A DNA stretch of 64,000 nt, taken from NCBI RefSeq assembly GCF_000513275.1, contig NZ_CBVJ010000046.1, positions 1 to 64,000 of the forward strand. The letters are read 5' to 3'. The notes below the pieces were generated by a model. The model worked only from the letters and a program-made list of their open reading frames with translations. It was not told the DNA's origin and did not search any database. The stretch is from Paenibacillus gorillae (GTDB lineage: Bacteria > Bacillota > Bacilli > Paenibacillales > Paenibacillaceae). The position numbers and the translations under genes were made by a program. Of this stretch, positions 52,044 to 61,321 are shown one piece after another. How positions within the stretch are numbered: the stretch's first letter is position 1; every line of letters starts with the position of its first letter.

Positions 52044-53288
52044 TTATTGCTGTTCTTGCCCTTCAAAACGAAGCAGATGCCCCAGCTTAGATTGCTTGGT
52101 GCGCAAGTAGCCGTTATTGCTTTCATTCGCTTCCATCTGAATCGGCACCCGCTCTACGACTTCGAGTCCGTAGCCTTCGAGCCCTTTGATCTTACGAGGA
52201 TTATTCGTCAGCAATCGCATTTTGCGCACGCCAAGATCCTTCAGTATTTGCGCGCCGATACCGTAATCCCGCAAATCTGGCGCAAAACCAAGCTTCAAGT
52301 TCGCATCGACTGTATCGAGTCCCTGCTCCTGAAGCGCATAAGCCTTAAGCTTATTGATTAAGCCGATTCCCCGGCCTTCCTGGCGCATATAAAGCAGCAC
52401 GCCCGAGCCTTCTGCATCGATTTGCTTCAGAGCTGCGTCCAGCTGTGGACCGCAATCGCAGCGGTGCGAATGAAAGACGTCGCCGGTCAAGCATTCCGAG
52501 TGCACACGGACTAGTACTGGCTTTGAACTATCGATTTCGCCCTTCACCAGCGCAACATGCTCTTTTCCGTCTAACTCATTCGTGAAAGCGACTGCGCGGA
52601 ACACGCCGAAATCGGTTGGCAAGTTTACTTCGACTGCACGCTCCACAAGCTTTTCCGTTTCATTGCGATACTCAATCAGCCCTTGGATCGTAATGAGCTT
52701 TAAGCCATGCTTTTCTTTAAACGCGGCAAGCTGAGGCATTCTAGCCATCGTGCCGTCTTCGTTAATAATTTCACAGATGACGCCTACCGGTTCGGAGTTG
52801 CAAAGCTTCGCCAAATCGATTGCAGCTTCTGTATGTCCAGCTCTTCTGAGCACCCCGCCATCCTTCGCAATGAGCGGGAAGATATGTCCCGGCTTCCGAT
52901 AGTCGCCGGCTTTCGTCTCCGGATTGAGCAGCGATTTGACCGTCTCAGAGCGTTCAAATGCCGAGATTCCCGTCGTTGTCGAAATATGATCGACCGATAC
53001 CGTAAAGGCCGTACCGTGATAATCCGTATTTTGAGCAACCATCGGAGGCAAATCAAGCAGCTCAGCACGCTCCTGTGTCAGCGGCACACATACAAGCCCT
53101 CTTGCTTCCGTGATCATAAAGTTGATAACTTCCGGCGTCGCTTTCTCACCCAAGGCGATCAGATCGCCTTCATTCTCGCGATCCTCATCGTCTACAACGA
53201 TGACAGGCTTACCGTCCAGCAGATCCTTCAATGCTGCTTCAATCGTATCAAACAAGCCTTCTTGCAGCAGTTCTTCTTGTCGGCTCAT
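52044..53288 (-). CDS. ribBA: Bifunctional DHBP synthase / GTP cyclohydrolase II RibBA
   Basis: Makes both riboflavin precursors. 414 residues: N-terminal 3,4-dihydroxy-2-butanone 4-phosphate synthase (about 1-205; [11 protein letters not shown] and [11 protein letters not shown]) and C-terminal GTP cyclohydrolase II (about 210-400; [21 protein letters not shown] with the three zinc cysteines, shown in part, and [14 protein letters not shown]). Both halves keep their active residues. Between ribE and ribH. Confidence 0.97.
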   Translation of the reverse strand: MSRQEELLQEGLFDTIEAALKDLLDGKPVIVVDDEDRENEGDLIALGEKATPEVINFMITEARGLVCVPLTQERAELLDLPPMVAQNTDYHGTAFTVSVDHISTTTGISAFERSETVKSLLNPETKAGDYRKPGHIFPLIAKDGGVLRRAGHTEAAIDLAKLCNSEPVGVICEIINEDGTMARMPQLAAFKEKHGLKLITIQGLIEYRNETEKLVERAVEVNLPTDFGVFRAVAFTNELDGKEHVALVKGEIDSSKPVLVRVHSECLTGDVFHSHRCDCGPQLDAALKQIDAEGSGVLLYMRQEGRGIGLINKLKAYALQEQGLDTVDANLKLGFAPDLRDYGIGAQILKDLGVRKMRLLTNNPRKIKGLEGYGLEVVERVPIQMEANESNNGYLRTKQSKLGHLLRFEGQEQQ

Positions 53289-53332
53289 TCTGCATCCCTC
53301 CTCATCGCTCTATCTTCTGCAACCCGTCTCTC

Positions 53333-54013
53333 TTATATAAATCCGTTTTCGCTTAAAAAAGCAGCCGTCAGTTTTCCATTTCCGCTTTTTGCCGGAGATG
53401 CGGCGCCATGTGAATCGCCTTTGCCGAAATGAAGCAGATGATCCACATATTTGCCGATAACGTCGCATTCGATATTGATCGTCTCTCCCGGCTTTTTGCC
53501 GAGAAGCGCAGTCTCCTTAAGCGTATGCGGGATGATGGAAACCGAGAAGCCATCCTTGCCGGCGTCAATGACCGTCAGGCTGATACCGTCAATAGTGACG
53601 GAGCCCTTCGGAATGATGTAACGCAGCAGGTCGCTGTCAGCCAGCCGGATCGTGAACACGACGGCATTCGCATATGGCTCCCTGCCCGTTATAACACCGG
53701 TTCCGTCCACATGCCCTTGCACAATATGTCCGCCAAAGCGTCCGCCCGCAAGCATCGCACGTTCCAAATTGACAGCCTGCCCGGGACGAAGACGATCCAG
53801 ATTCGATTTGCGGTACGTTTCCGGCATAACGTCTGCGGTGAAAGAGCCTTTGGCATATTCCGTCACAGTCAGACACACGCCGTTAACCGATATACTGTCG
53901 CCCAGAGCCACGCCGTCCGTTACGACGGATGCTTCTATCGTCAGCACCATCGCCTCGCCCCGCTTCGACGCCTGACGCATCGTGCCGACTTCCTCGATAA
54001 GCCCAGTAAACAT
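53333..54013 (-). CDS. ribE: Riboflavin synthase alpha subunit
   Basis: Converts two lumazine molecules to riboflavin and a pyrimidine. 226 residues with two lumazine-binding repeats: MFTGLIEEVGTM and SISVNGVCLTV in the first half, GHIVQGHVDGTG and GSVTIDGISLTV in the second. The tail after about residue 200 is Ser/Lys-rich and slightly longer than usual. It follows ribD by 15 bases. Confidence 0.96.
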   Translation of the reverse strand: MFTGLIEEVGTMRQASKRGEAMVLTIEASVVTDGVALGDSISVNGVCLTVTEYAKGSFTADVMPETYRKSNLDRLRPGQAVNLERAMLAGGRFGGHIVQGHVDGTGVITGREPYANAVVFTIRLADSDLLRYIIPKGSVTIDGISLTVIDAGKDGFSVSIIPHTLKETALLGKKPGETINIECDVIGKYVDHLLHFGKGDSHGAASPAKSGNGKLTAAFLSENGFI

Positions 54014-54028
54014 GGGCAGCCCTCCTAA

Positions 54029-55135
54029 CTACTGTTGACTATATGTCGGATAACCAGCAATGCATATATCTTCGCCCGCCATCTCCACTGCTACACGTTC
54101 CAGCTCAATGGCTTGCGCCATTTTCTCAAAGCCGTCGAAAGTGAATGTTCCCGGAGCTTGCAGACCGCCGATAATTTTGGTTGCCATATAGATCATGATT
54201 TTGTCGATAAGTCCCGCTTTCAGCATCGCACCGTTCAGCTTTCCTCCGCCCTCAAGCAGGATAGAGCCGATTTCCGCTTCGCCTAGCTTTCTCATCGCTT
54301 CCTTCAGATCAACATGCTCGCCTTCGCCAGCTCTTACAAGCTCCACGCCAGCAGCTTCCAGCGCAGCTCCTTTGGCTTGATCCGCTCCCTCTGTCGTCAG
54401 CACGAGGGTACGAGCCGAACGATCGGTTACCACTCTGGCATCCAGCGGAAGTCTCAGCTTGCTGTCGACAATGATGCGTACCGGATGAATGGCCGGTACC
54501 TCAGCCCTTGTCGTCAGCATCGGATCGTCAGCAAGCACTGTCCCGATACCGACCATAATCGCTTCATGCTGATGACGCAGCGTATGAACCTGCTCCCGGG
54601 CTGCAGCGCCGGTAATCCAGCGGCTGTCGCCAGTAAGGGAAGCGATCTTACCGTCCAGCGTGCTTGCCGTCTTCAACGTGACGAAAGGCAGCTTTGTCGT
54701 AATGTATTTGTTGAATTTCTCGTTCATGGAACGAGATTTCTCCTCCAGCAAGCCAACCGTAACATCAATTCCGGATTCCCGAAGCCTTTCCAGACCGCGG
54801 CCCGCCACTTGCGGGTTAGGATCTGTAGCGGCAACGACGACGCGGGCTGCTTTGGCCGCGATTATCCGCTCGCAGCATGGAGGCGTTTTGCCGAAATGGC
54901 TGCATGGCTCCAGCGTCACATAGACGGTTGCTCCCTCTGCTTCGTCTCCTGCCATCTGCAGAGCGTGCACCTCAGCATGCCCGGTTCCCCGCTTCAGATG
55001 CGTGCCGACCCCGATGATTCGGCCTTCCTTCACAACGACGCAGCCTACTACCGGATTAATGCCGGTCTGTCCTGCCGCTTTTGCAGCCAGCTCAAGCGCA
55101 AGACCCATATAGTAAGAATCATTCAAAACTTCCAT
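54029..55135 (-). CDS. ribD: Bifunctional riboflavin deaminase/reductase RibD
   Basis: Deaminates and then reduces the pyrimidine precursor of riboflavin. ATG at 55135 gives 368 residues; the open frame before it runs through the riboswitch terminator and is not coding. Deaminase domain (about 1-145) with the zinc site HAEVHAL and PCSHFGKTPPCCE, and reductase domain (about 150-365) with KTASTLDGKIA, DSRWITG and EGGGKLNGA. The ribosome binding site, GGGGTG, is part of the terminator's 3' arm, so ribD is blocked if the terminator forms. Confidence 0.95.
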   Translation of the reverse strand: MEVLNDSYYMGLALELAAKAAGQTGINPVVGCVVVKEGRIIGVGTHLKRGTGHAEVHALQMAGDEAEGATVYVTLEPCSHFGKTPPCCERIIAAKAARVVVAATDPNPQVAGRGLERLRESGIDVTVGLLEEKSRSMNEKFNKYITTKLPFVTLKTASTLDGKIASLTGDSRWITGAAAREQVHTLRHQHEAIMVGIGTVLADDPMLTTRAEVPAIHPVRIIVDSKLRLPLDARVVTDRSARTLVLTTEGADQAKGAALEAAGVELVRAGEGEHVDLKEAMRKLGEAEIGSILLEGGGKLNGAMLKAGLIDKIMIYMATKIIGGLQAPGTFTFDGFEKMAQAIELERVAVEMAGEDICIAGYPTYSQQ

Positions 55136-55141
55136 GAACGC

Positions 55142-55179
55142 AAAAACACCCCAATCGGCTGAGTTCGCCAAACGGGGTG
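55142..55179 (-). terminator. Terminator of the FMN riboswitch expression platform
   Basis: Minus strand CACCCC-GTTTGGC pairs with GCC-GATTGGGGTG and is followed by TTTTTGC; it ends six bases before the ribD ATG and holds the only ribosome binding site candidate. FMN binding to the upstream aptamer should favour it. Confidence 0.85.
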
Positions 55180-55292
55180 ACAGGTGATGAGACTGCTTCG
55201 ATTGCATAACGAATAGATCAATTCAAACAAACCTATATCACTTGTGAAAACCGACACAAGCAAATAAGCATGTTGGATATGCATGCGAATCA

Positions 55293-55496
55293 GATCTCCT
55301 TCTCCCATCCAGACTTTACTGTCGGTCCCGGATTTGCACCAGGTCCACCGTTCCGTGCCAGTTGTGCGCGCTAGCGCTCCAATGTGGTACAGCCCGGGTC
55401 ACGGACTGACGAGCGGCGCTGCACAGAGGTTGACCCCAAATGCCCGCATCGCCCGATCACCGCCGGTTGGGACTTTCACCCGACCCCGAAGGAAAA
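55293..55496 (-). promoter_or_regulatory. FMN riboswitch (RFN element)
   Basis: Read on the minus strand, the conserved RFN blocks appear in order: CTTCGGGGTCGGGTGAAAGT, CCAACCGGCGGTGAT, GTCAGTCCGTGACCC, a variable arm, then GTGGACCTGGTGCAAATCC, GGGACCGACAGT, and AAAGTCTGGATGGGAGAAGG at the 3' end. The 5' and 3' ends pair to close the junction. It lies 158 bases upstream of ribD and is followed by a terminator, so it regulates the rib operon by transcription attenuation. Confidence 0.97.
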
Positions 55497-55649
55497 CTGC
55501 TATTTTAAATTGATACTGCTAATGTTCAAATCATGCCATTCTGCAGCGTTAATGTCAAACTGCAACAAGAACGATTACATTGATGAAATGTTACCACTGT
55601 AAAAATGAAATTGCAAGGTTTTTCATCTCTCGAAAGTTTAGCTGCTAAC

Positions 55650-55693
55650 AAAAAGACTGCGACGTAAGGGTTGTCCCCTTGCGTCGCAGTCTT
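55650..55693 (-). terminator. Intrinsic terminator of ppiB
   Basis: Minus strand AAGACTGCGACGCAAGGG pairs perfectly except for one position with CCCTTACGTCGCAGTCTT, followed by TTTG; 23 bases past the ppiB stop. Downstream, 55497-55649 leaves room for a rib promoter but I do not see a strong one. Confidence 0.92.
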
Positions 55694-55716
55694 ATGAAAG
55701 CGCTCGTTAAAGTGAA

Positions 55717-56148
55717 TTAAGCTTCGTACACTTCAACTTTTTGCATTTTATCGCGGCCTTTGAATGCATCTACATGCTCCATGCCTTTGCTTACTTTACC
55801 GAAAACGGTATGTTGACCGTCCAGGTGCGGTTGCGGCTGGTAACCGATATAGAACTGGCTGCCGCCGGTGTTACGGCCAGCATGCGCCATTGCAAGGCTT
55901 CCGCGCTCATGCTTGTTCGGGTTGATCTCGCAATTGATTTGGTAGCCAGGGCCGCCAGTACCACTGCCGTTAGGGCAGCCGCCTTGAGCGACAAAGCCTG
56001 GAATAACACGGTGGAATACGAGACCGTTATAGAAACCATCGTTAGCCAGCTTCTCAAAGTTAGCTACTGTGTTGGGAGCGTCTTGATCAAACAGGTCGAT
56101 TACGACCTCTGCGCCGTTTTCTAATGTGATTTTTGCTTGTTTTGCCAT
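55717..56148 (-). CDS. ppiB: Cytoplasmic peptidyl-prolyl cis-trans isomerase PpiB
   Basis: Cyclophilin that speeds proline isomerisation in folding. 143 residues: [21 protein letters not shown] carries the active Arg and the Phe/Gln pocket (shown in part), followed by [15 protein letters not shown] and [15 protein letters not shown]. It follows lysA with 54 bases between, as in B. subtilis. Confidence 0.96.
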   Translation of the reverse strand: MAKQAKITLENGAEVVIDLFDQDAPNTVANFEKLANDGFYNGLVFHRVIPGFVAQGGCPNGSGTGGPGYQINCEINPNKHERGSLAMAHAGRNTGGSQFYIGYQPQPHLDGQHTVFGKVSKGMEHVDAFKGRDKMQKVEVYEA

Positions 56149-56202
56149 GTGTAAACATCAACCTTTCTGCATCGAATAACTCTACGTTACCAAATTTCGC
56201 CC

Positions 56203-57534
56203 TTACTTCGCAAGTTCTGCTTTGCGAAGGCGTGCTGGAATAACGTCGTTAACGACAATATTGTCGAGTGATTCGCGTTGAACAGCCAGGTCAGCTTGCC
56301 CGTCTTTAACAAATACAACAGCCGGACGGCGGATACGGTTGTAGTTGCTCGCCATTGCATAGTTGTATGCGCCTGTGCAGAATACAGCGAGCAGGTCGCC
56401 GATATTTGCTTTCGGCAACTCCAGGTCAATAATCAGCTTGTCGCCGCTCTCGCAAGCTTTGCCTGCAACTGTAACGGTCTCTTCATTCGCTTCGTTAGCA
56501 CGGTTCGCCAGTATCGCTTCATATACGGATTGGTACAGTGCCGGACGCGGATTGTCAGTCATGCCGCCGTCAACCGCGATATATTTGCGCACGCCCGGGA
56601 TTTCCTTCGCTGTGCCGACTGTGTACAATGTCGTGCCCGCGTCACCGACCATACTGCGGCCCGGCTCGACCCAAATTTCAGGAAGCGGGAATTCTGCAGC
56701 CGTGAAGTTCGTAATGATTGCATCGGTAATAGCACCAACATATTGCGCAATTGGAAGCGGAGTGTCGCCTTCCACATAACGGATGCCGAAGCCTCCGCCA
56801 AGGTTGACAACTTGGAAAGTCAGACCCAGTTCATTGCGGATCTCAACTGCAAACTGCGAAACTTTGTTAACAGCCATACGGAAGCCGTCCACTTCGAAAA
56901 TTTGCGAGCCGATATGCGAGTGAACGCCAAGCACTTCTAGGTTGGCAAGCGCAAGCGCTTCTTGAATCGCTTTCTTAGCTGCGCCATTCGCAAGGTCAAA
57001 GCCGAACTTGGAATCCTGTTGTCCAGTCGAAATGTATTCATGTGTATGCGCCTCTACACCTGGCGTAATACGAAGCAAAATCTTAACAGTCAGACCTTTT
57101 TCCGCAGCCAGTGCGTTGAGAAGGTGCAGCTCGACAAAGTTATCAACAACGAAGCAGCCAATGCCCGCTTCAAGCGCCATGTTGATCTCGTCAGGCGTTT
57201 TGTTGTTGCCGTGGAAGTGGATACGCTCGACCGGGAAGCCGGCTTGCAGAGCCGTATACAGTTCGCCGTCGGATACGACGTCAAGGGAGAGTCCTTCCTG
57301 CTCTGCAATCGCGCACATCGCCATAACGCTAAACGCTTTGCTCGCATAAGCAACTTGGAATTTCAGGCCGGAAGCTTTGAACGCCTCCACGTATTCGGAT
57401 GCACGCTGGCGCACAAGCGCCTCGTCAACGATATATAGCGGCGTACCGAACTCCTTCGCCAGATCGGTCGTGTCGACACCGCCGATTTCCAAATGCCCTT
57501 TGGCATTGATTTTGCTCGTTCCATGCAAATACAT
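56203..57534 (-). CDS. lysA: Diaminopimelate decarboxylase LysA
   Basis: Last step of lysine synthesis, PLP-dependent. 443 residues, usual length. The PLP lysine is in QVAYASKAFSVMA (about 59-71), the phosphate loop GGGFGIRY is near 240, and the catalytic Cys is in GKACESGDKLI near 355. N-terminal barrel and C-terminal sheet domains both complete. It stands between spoVAF and ppiB. Confidence 0.97.
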   Translation of the reverse strand: MYLHGTSKINAKGHLEIGGVDTTDLAKEFGTPLYIVDEALVRQRASEYVEAFKASGLKFQVAYASKAFSVMAMCAIAEQEGLSLDVVSDGELYTALQAGFPVERIHFHGNNKTPDEINMALEAGIGCFVVDNFVELHLLNALAAEKGLTVKILLRITPGVEAHTHEYISTGQQDSKFGFDLANGAAKKAIQEALALANLEVLGVHSHIGSQIFEVDGFRMAVNKVSQFAVEIRNELGLTFQVVNLGGGFGIRYVEGDTPLPIAQYVGAITDAIITNFTAAEFPLPEIWVEPGRSMVGDAGTTLYTVGTAKEIPGVRKYIAVDGGMTDNPRPALYQSVYEAILANRANEANEETVTVAGKACESGDKLIIDLELPKANIGDLLAVFCTGAYNYAMASNYNRIRRPAVVFVKDGQADLAVQRESLDNIVVNDVIPARLRKAELAK

Positions 57535-57678
57535 TTAATTATCCCCCTCGGATTTCTTCTATCCCAATGGATAGAGTACGAATCGATGCGATTCGAACGA
57601 ATATCAACAGTATATCGCAATATATCGCCGAGAGAAATGGATAATTTCACAATTCATTTGCACTTTTTTTAGCCTAAA

Positions 57679-59331
57679 TCATCTGCGGCGAGGCATCTTG
57701 TCCATCTGCTGCGGGCGAAGCAGATTTGGCCTTGTCCGGTTTTTCAGCACCGGCTGGCGTACGATAATGTTCCACATTGCCCTTGGGTCGAATGGAATGA
57801 ACGGCCACATGTAAGGTCTGTTGAACGAGCGTTCCATACAGAGCACCATCATTACAGCAGTCGTTGCAATCATAAAGCCCGGCACCTGGAAGGCGGCGAC
57901 TGCAACGATCAGCAAGAGCCGCACGATACGGTTGGCAAGCCCAAGCTCATAGCTCGGCGTGGCGAACATGCCGATCGCGGCGATGGCCATATAGAGCACA
58001 ACTTCATTGATGAACAGCCCGGTTTTTACCGCTATGTCCCCGATCATAATCGCCGCGACCAACGACATTGCCGTTGCCAGCGAAGTAGGCGTATGGACGG
58101 AAGCCATCCTCAGCAAATCGACGCCGATCTCCACGAGCAGAAACTGGAGAACAAGCGGCATCATGCCTGTCTTTTGCGGACCCAGAAAAGAAAGAACGGC
58201 CGGCTTAAGCTCCGGATGCATGACGAACAGCAGCCACATCGGAAGCAGAAACAGCGAAGCGAAAATCCCGAGAAATCGAACCCAGCGCAAATAGGTTCCG
58301 ATAAAAGGCGTCTGCCGGTTTTCTTCCGCATGCTGCACCAGATCGAAGAAAGTCGTCGGCAAAATCATGACGCTGGGCGACGTGTCGACAAAGACAGTGA
58401 CGTTGCCTTCAAGCAAATGAGCAGCGACGACATCCGGCCGCTCCGAATAACGAACTAGCGGATAAGGGTTCCAGCCCCGCTTCACGGTAGCCTCCTCCAG
58501 CTGCTTGTCCGCGAGCGGCAAACCGTCGATTTCGACGAGGCTAATTTTGTCTTTGATCGATTTCAGCAGTTCTTTGTCTACCAGGTCATCGATGTACGCG
58601 ATACAAATGTCCGATTGCGTCCGTTCTCCCACTCTTACGAGCTCATAGCGAAGGTGAGTATCGCGCAGCCTTCTGCGCACGAGCGAAATATTGACCATCA
58701 GCGTCTCGGTGAATCCGTCCCTGCTTCCCCTCACTACCCGTTCAAGAGATGGCTCCTCCGGACCCCGTGACGGAAAGTTTTTGGCATCGATGACGAGCGC
58801 AGTCGATTCCTTGTCGATGAAAAAAGCGGTGTCACCGGACATGACATGGGTCAGCACGTCGTTCCAATCGTCAACAGGCGTCACCTGCGCAGCGGGAACA
58901 TACAGATCAAAGAAGGATCGAAAGGCATGGCCGGACAGCTCATCCGGATGCAGATAAGTCAGCCTCTTCAAAATATCAGTCAGCAGCACGCTTTGCGAAA
59001 GGCCGTTCATGAAAAACATCGCGGTCCGGTGCTCCCCGAACGTCATCTCGCGGACGACGATATCAAAGCTTGTTTTGTAGCCGATATCATGGGTCAACCG
59101 TTCCAGCACCTCATCCAGACTGCTAGGAATGGCCGAGACCTTCTGCTCTTTGGTCCCGCTTTGGCTGCCGCCTTTGGATGGGCCATTCGTTTGTTTATAT
59201 TCGGATTGAGAATTTTGGGCTGCACCCGGAGATAAGCCCGTCTCCTCATTCAACTGCTCCCTCGGCACATAGCCTGCCGGCGGCATAGGCTCTGAATCGC
59301 TGCCTTGCCGCTCTTTATCGAAATCCGTCAT
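57679..59331 (-). CDS. spoVAF: Stage V sporulation protein AF (GerA-type germination protein)
   Basis: Inner spore membrane protein of the GerA A-subunit family that boosts germinant-driven release of dipicolinate. 550 residues: a disordered Ser/Gly/Gln-rich N-terminus (about 1-65), a soluble N-terminal domain (about 70-320, with DIVVREMTFGEHRTAMFFMNG) and five to six membrane segments (about 340-510) with MASVHTPTSLATAMSLVAA. The long N-terminal extension is unusual compared with B. subtilis SpoVAF (about 490 residues). Confidence 0.9.
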   Translation of the reverse strand: MTDFDKERQGSDSEPMPPAGYVPREQLNEETGLSPGAAQNSQSEYKQTNGPSKGGSQSGTKEQKVSAIPSSLDEVLERLTHDIGYKTSFDIVVREMTFGEHRTAMFFMNGLSQSVLLTDILKRLTYLHPDELSGHAFRSFFDLYVPAAQVTPVDDWNDVLTHVMSGDTAFFIDKESTALVIDAKNFPSRGPEEPSLERVVRGSRDGFTETLMVNISLVRRRLRDTHLRYELVRVGERTQSDICIAYIDDLVDKELLKSIKDKISLVEIDGLPLADKQLEEATVKRGWNPYPLVRYSERPDVVAAHLLEGNVTVFVDTSPSVMILPTTFFDLVQHAEENRQTPFIGTYLRWVRFLGIFASLFLLPMWLLFVMHPELKPAVLSFLGPQKTGMMPLVLQFLLVEIGVDLLRMASVHTPTSLATAMSLVAAIMIGDIAVKTGLFINEVVLYMAIAAIGMFATPSYELGLANRIVRLLLIVAVAAFQVPGFMIATTAVMMVLCMERSFNRPYMWPFIPFDPRAMWNIIVRQPVLKNRTRPNLLRPQQMDKMPRRR

Positions 59332-59365
59332 GCTGCTTAGCCCCCTTCATTTCGTCATCTGCAAA

Positions 59366-59797
59366 TTACCATTGATAGTAGAACCAATCAAATAGCGAAC
59401 CGATCGTTTTGCCAAGCACCATTGCCATCACGAGACTAACTAAATAGCCGGAAAGATTCATTCGTTTGGCTAGTATCGGCAGCACATTCATGACCTCCGT
59501 GAGCGCTGCCGCCAGCATGCCGACAAAGATGCCTTCCAACAGCCCCGCTGGTATTAGAAAAGCTGCTTTAGGCAGCGCAAGCCGCCAATCGAGAAAATCG
59601 GCGAACGTCCAGTACATCGCTCCTCCAACAATCGCGGTCTCGAACCAGGCCGACATCCGGTAGGCTCGCGCCACCTGTGCCAATCGCGGAACCAGATCGA
59701 ATACAATCAGCAATGCGACCAACCCGCTGCCGACGGCCAGCCCGCCAGACAAACCGATTAGCGCAGCGAGCAAATTGCGGGCAAGATCAATGATCAT
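59366..59797 (-). CDS. spoVAB: Stage V sporulation protein AB
   Basis: Small membrane protein of the spoVA locus. ATG at 59797 gives 143 residues; AAGGGC lies nine bases upstream inside the end of spoVAA, and another ATG at 59806 is possible. Four to five hydrophobic segments; GLSGGLAVGSGLVALLIV and IPAGLLEGIFVGMLAAALTEV are characteristic. It overlaps spoVAA by 11 bases. Its biochemical role is unknown. Confidence 0.9.
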   Translation of the reverse strand: MIIDLARNLLAALIGLSGGLAVGSGLVALLIVFDLVPRLAQVARAYRMSAWFETAIVGGAMYWTFADFLDWRLALPKAAFLIPAGLLEGIFVGMLAAALTEVMNVLPILAKRMNLSGYLVSLVMAMVLGKTIGSLFDWFYYQW

Positions 59798-60437
59798 CGG
59801 TGGCATGCCCTTCGCTCGTACTATTTTTTTTGCGCATCTCGTCGGCGATGACGTAGGCATTTACATTTTCCTGATACGTATACAACTCCACTTCAAGCGG
59901 ATTCGGCTCTTCATTGAAACGCTTGCGGAACAAATGATTGAAGAACAGGATCATCCCGAGACCGATGCCGAGCGAGTAAGGAATTTGAAACCAGAGAGGA
60001 TGTTCTGTTCTTTCTCCGGTTATGAGCTCCACGATTCGGATATGAACCTCTCTCATACTGACGTCAGTATGAAAGTTCATAATCGCCAGCCCCGCACCGA
60101 AAAATAACAGCAGCCAGGCGAACAGCAGCACAACAATGCGCGGCTTCACCGGCTTCTCGGATACCATGATCAGCACCTGCGGATCGCCGTAAGCTTCGAC
60201 GGTAAGACTGGGTTCAGCCTCTCGAATCGCTTTGACGATCTGCAGCAGGTCGATAACGACCCGGTTCCCGTCCGCCTTCGCATGGCGATACAGCACAAGA
60301 TCCCCGAGACGCTGCTCCTGCTCGTCATTGGCAGCCAGCAGCCGGGCCACTTGTCCTAGCGTTACTTTATGTCTGGGACGAATCGAAATTCGTTTTTTGA
60401 GACGCAGATAGAGAGCCGATTGACGGGGTACGTCCAT
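59787..60437 (-). CDS. spoVAA: Stage V sporulation protein AA
   Basis: First gene of the spoVA locus. 216 residues: a cytoplasmic N-terminal domain (about 1-95, LYLRLKKRISIRPRHKVTLGQVA) and two membrane segments (about 99-122 and 150-170). A good sigma-G/F-type promoter lies just upstream. In B. subtilis the operon continues AB, AC, AD, AEB, AEA, AF; here AB and AF follow directly. Confidence 0.9.
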   Translation of the reverse strand: MDVPRQSALYLRLKKRISIRPRHKVTLGQVARLLAANDEQEQRLGDLVLYRHAKADGNRVVIDLLQIVKAIREAEPSLTVEAYGDPQVLIMVSEKPVKPRIVVLLFAWLLLFFGAGLAIMNFHTDVSMREVHIRIVELITGERTEHPLWFQIPYSLGIGLGMILFFNHLFRKRFNEEPNPLEVELYTYQENVNAYVIADEMRKKNSTSEGHATDDH

Positions 60438-60475
60438 CTGTCATCATTCCTAACGTATTGGATTCACTTCCCTTT

Positions 60476-60506
60476 TAGTATGAGAAAAGGAGACGGCGGA
60501 TAGTCA
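60476..60506 (-). promoter_or_regulatory. Sigma-G/sigma-F-type promoter of spoVAA
   Basis: Minus strand TGACTA (60506-60501), an 18-base spacer and a consensus CATACTA (60482-60476), about 35 bases before spoVAA. Known sigma-G promoters read TGAATA and CATACTA with a 17-18 base spacer. This fits forespore-specific expression of spoVA. Confidence 0.75.
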
Positions 60507-60528
60507 TGCTTATCTAGGTAAAAAATTG

Positions 60529-60562
60529 AAAAGACCAAACCGCCTATTGGGCGATTTGGTCT
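60529..60562 (-). terminator. Terminator overlapping the end of sigF
   Basis: Minus strand GACCAAATCGCCC-AATA-GGCGGTTTGGTC followed by TTTTC; the 5' arm is inside the last codons of sigF and the stop codon is in the stem loop region. It separates the early spoIIA unit from the late spoVA genes. Confidence 0.88.
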
Positions 60563-61311
60563 CGAATGGACTGTAATATTTTTTTCTCCAGCCGCGATAC
60601 CTGAACTTGGGAAATGCCCAGTCTGCTTGCTACCTCAGATTGCGTCTTATCCCGGTAATACCGCAGATAGACGATCAGCCGCTCCCGCTCGTTGAGGCCT
60701 TCGATCGCTTCCACCAGCGCCAGCTTATCGAACCAGCGCTCCTGGGAATCATCCGCAATCTGGTCCATCAGCGTAATGGGATCACCGTCATTCTCGAATA
60801 CCGTCTCATGAATCGAGGTTGGCGGCTTATTCGCTTCTTGGGCGAACACGACATCCTCCGGAGTGATTCCAAGGCGCTCCGCGACCTCGCTAATCGTCGG
60901 CAGGCGCCCAAGCGTTTTGGACAGCTCATCCTTCATCTTCCGTACTTTGTTCGCCGTTTCCTTAAGTGAGCGGCTCACCTTAAGCGTGCCGTCATCGCGT
61001 AAAAACCGCTGTATTTCCCCGATAATCATCGGGACCGCATAGGTAGAAAACTTCACGTCATAGGACAAATCGAATTTGTCCACGGACTTCAATAGTCCGA
61101 TACAGCCGATCTGGAACAAATCCTCCGGTTCGTAGCCGCGGTTGATAAACCGCTGCACGACCGACCATACGAGCCGGATATTGCATTGCACGAGCGTATC
61201 TCTTGCCAACGTGTCGCCAGACTGGCTTAGCGCTATAAGCCGCTTTACTTCTGCGTCATCCAAATACGGCTGAGCCGTTTGCTTCTTCAAATCGACATCC
61301 ATGAGGTTCAA
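60544..61311 (-). CDS. sigF: Sporulation sigma factor SigF
   Basis: First forespore-specific sigma factor. 255 residues: region 2 with FSTYAVPMIIGEIQRFLRDDG (about 89-109), region 3 with VAERLGITPEDVVFA, region 4 with LNERERLIVYLRYYRDKTQSEVA and the helix-turn-helix SRLGISQVQVSRLEKK (shown in part). It is held inactive by SpoIIAB. It follows spoIIAB by ten bases. The last gene of spoIIA. Confidence 0.97.
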   Translation of the reverse strand: MNLMDVDLKKQTAQPYLDDAEVKRLIALSQSGDTLARDTLVQCNIRLVWSVVQRFINRGYEPEDLFQIGCIGLLKSVDKFDLSYDVKFSTYAVPMIIGEIQRFLRDDGTLKVSRSLKETANKVRKMKDELSKTLGRLPTISEVAERLGITPEDVVFAQEANKPPTSIHETVFENDGDPITLMDQIADDSQERWFDKLALVEAIEGLNERERLIVYLRYYRDKTQSEVASRLGISQVQVSRLEKKILQSIRDQIAQ

Positions 61312-61321
61312 CCCCTATGCG

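Noticed and set aside
55123..55308. 61-codon minus-strand frame after the riboswitch
   Set aside because: It starts inside the FMN aptamer and runs through the terminator into ribD; it is non-coding leader sequence.
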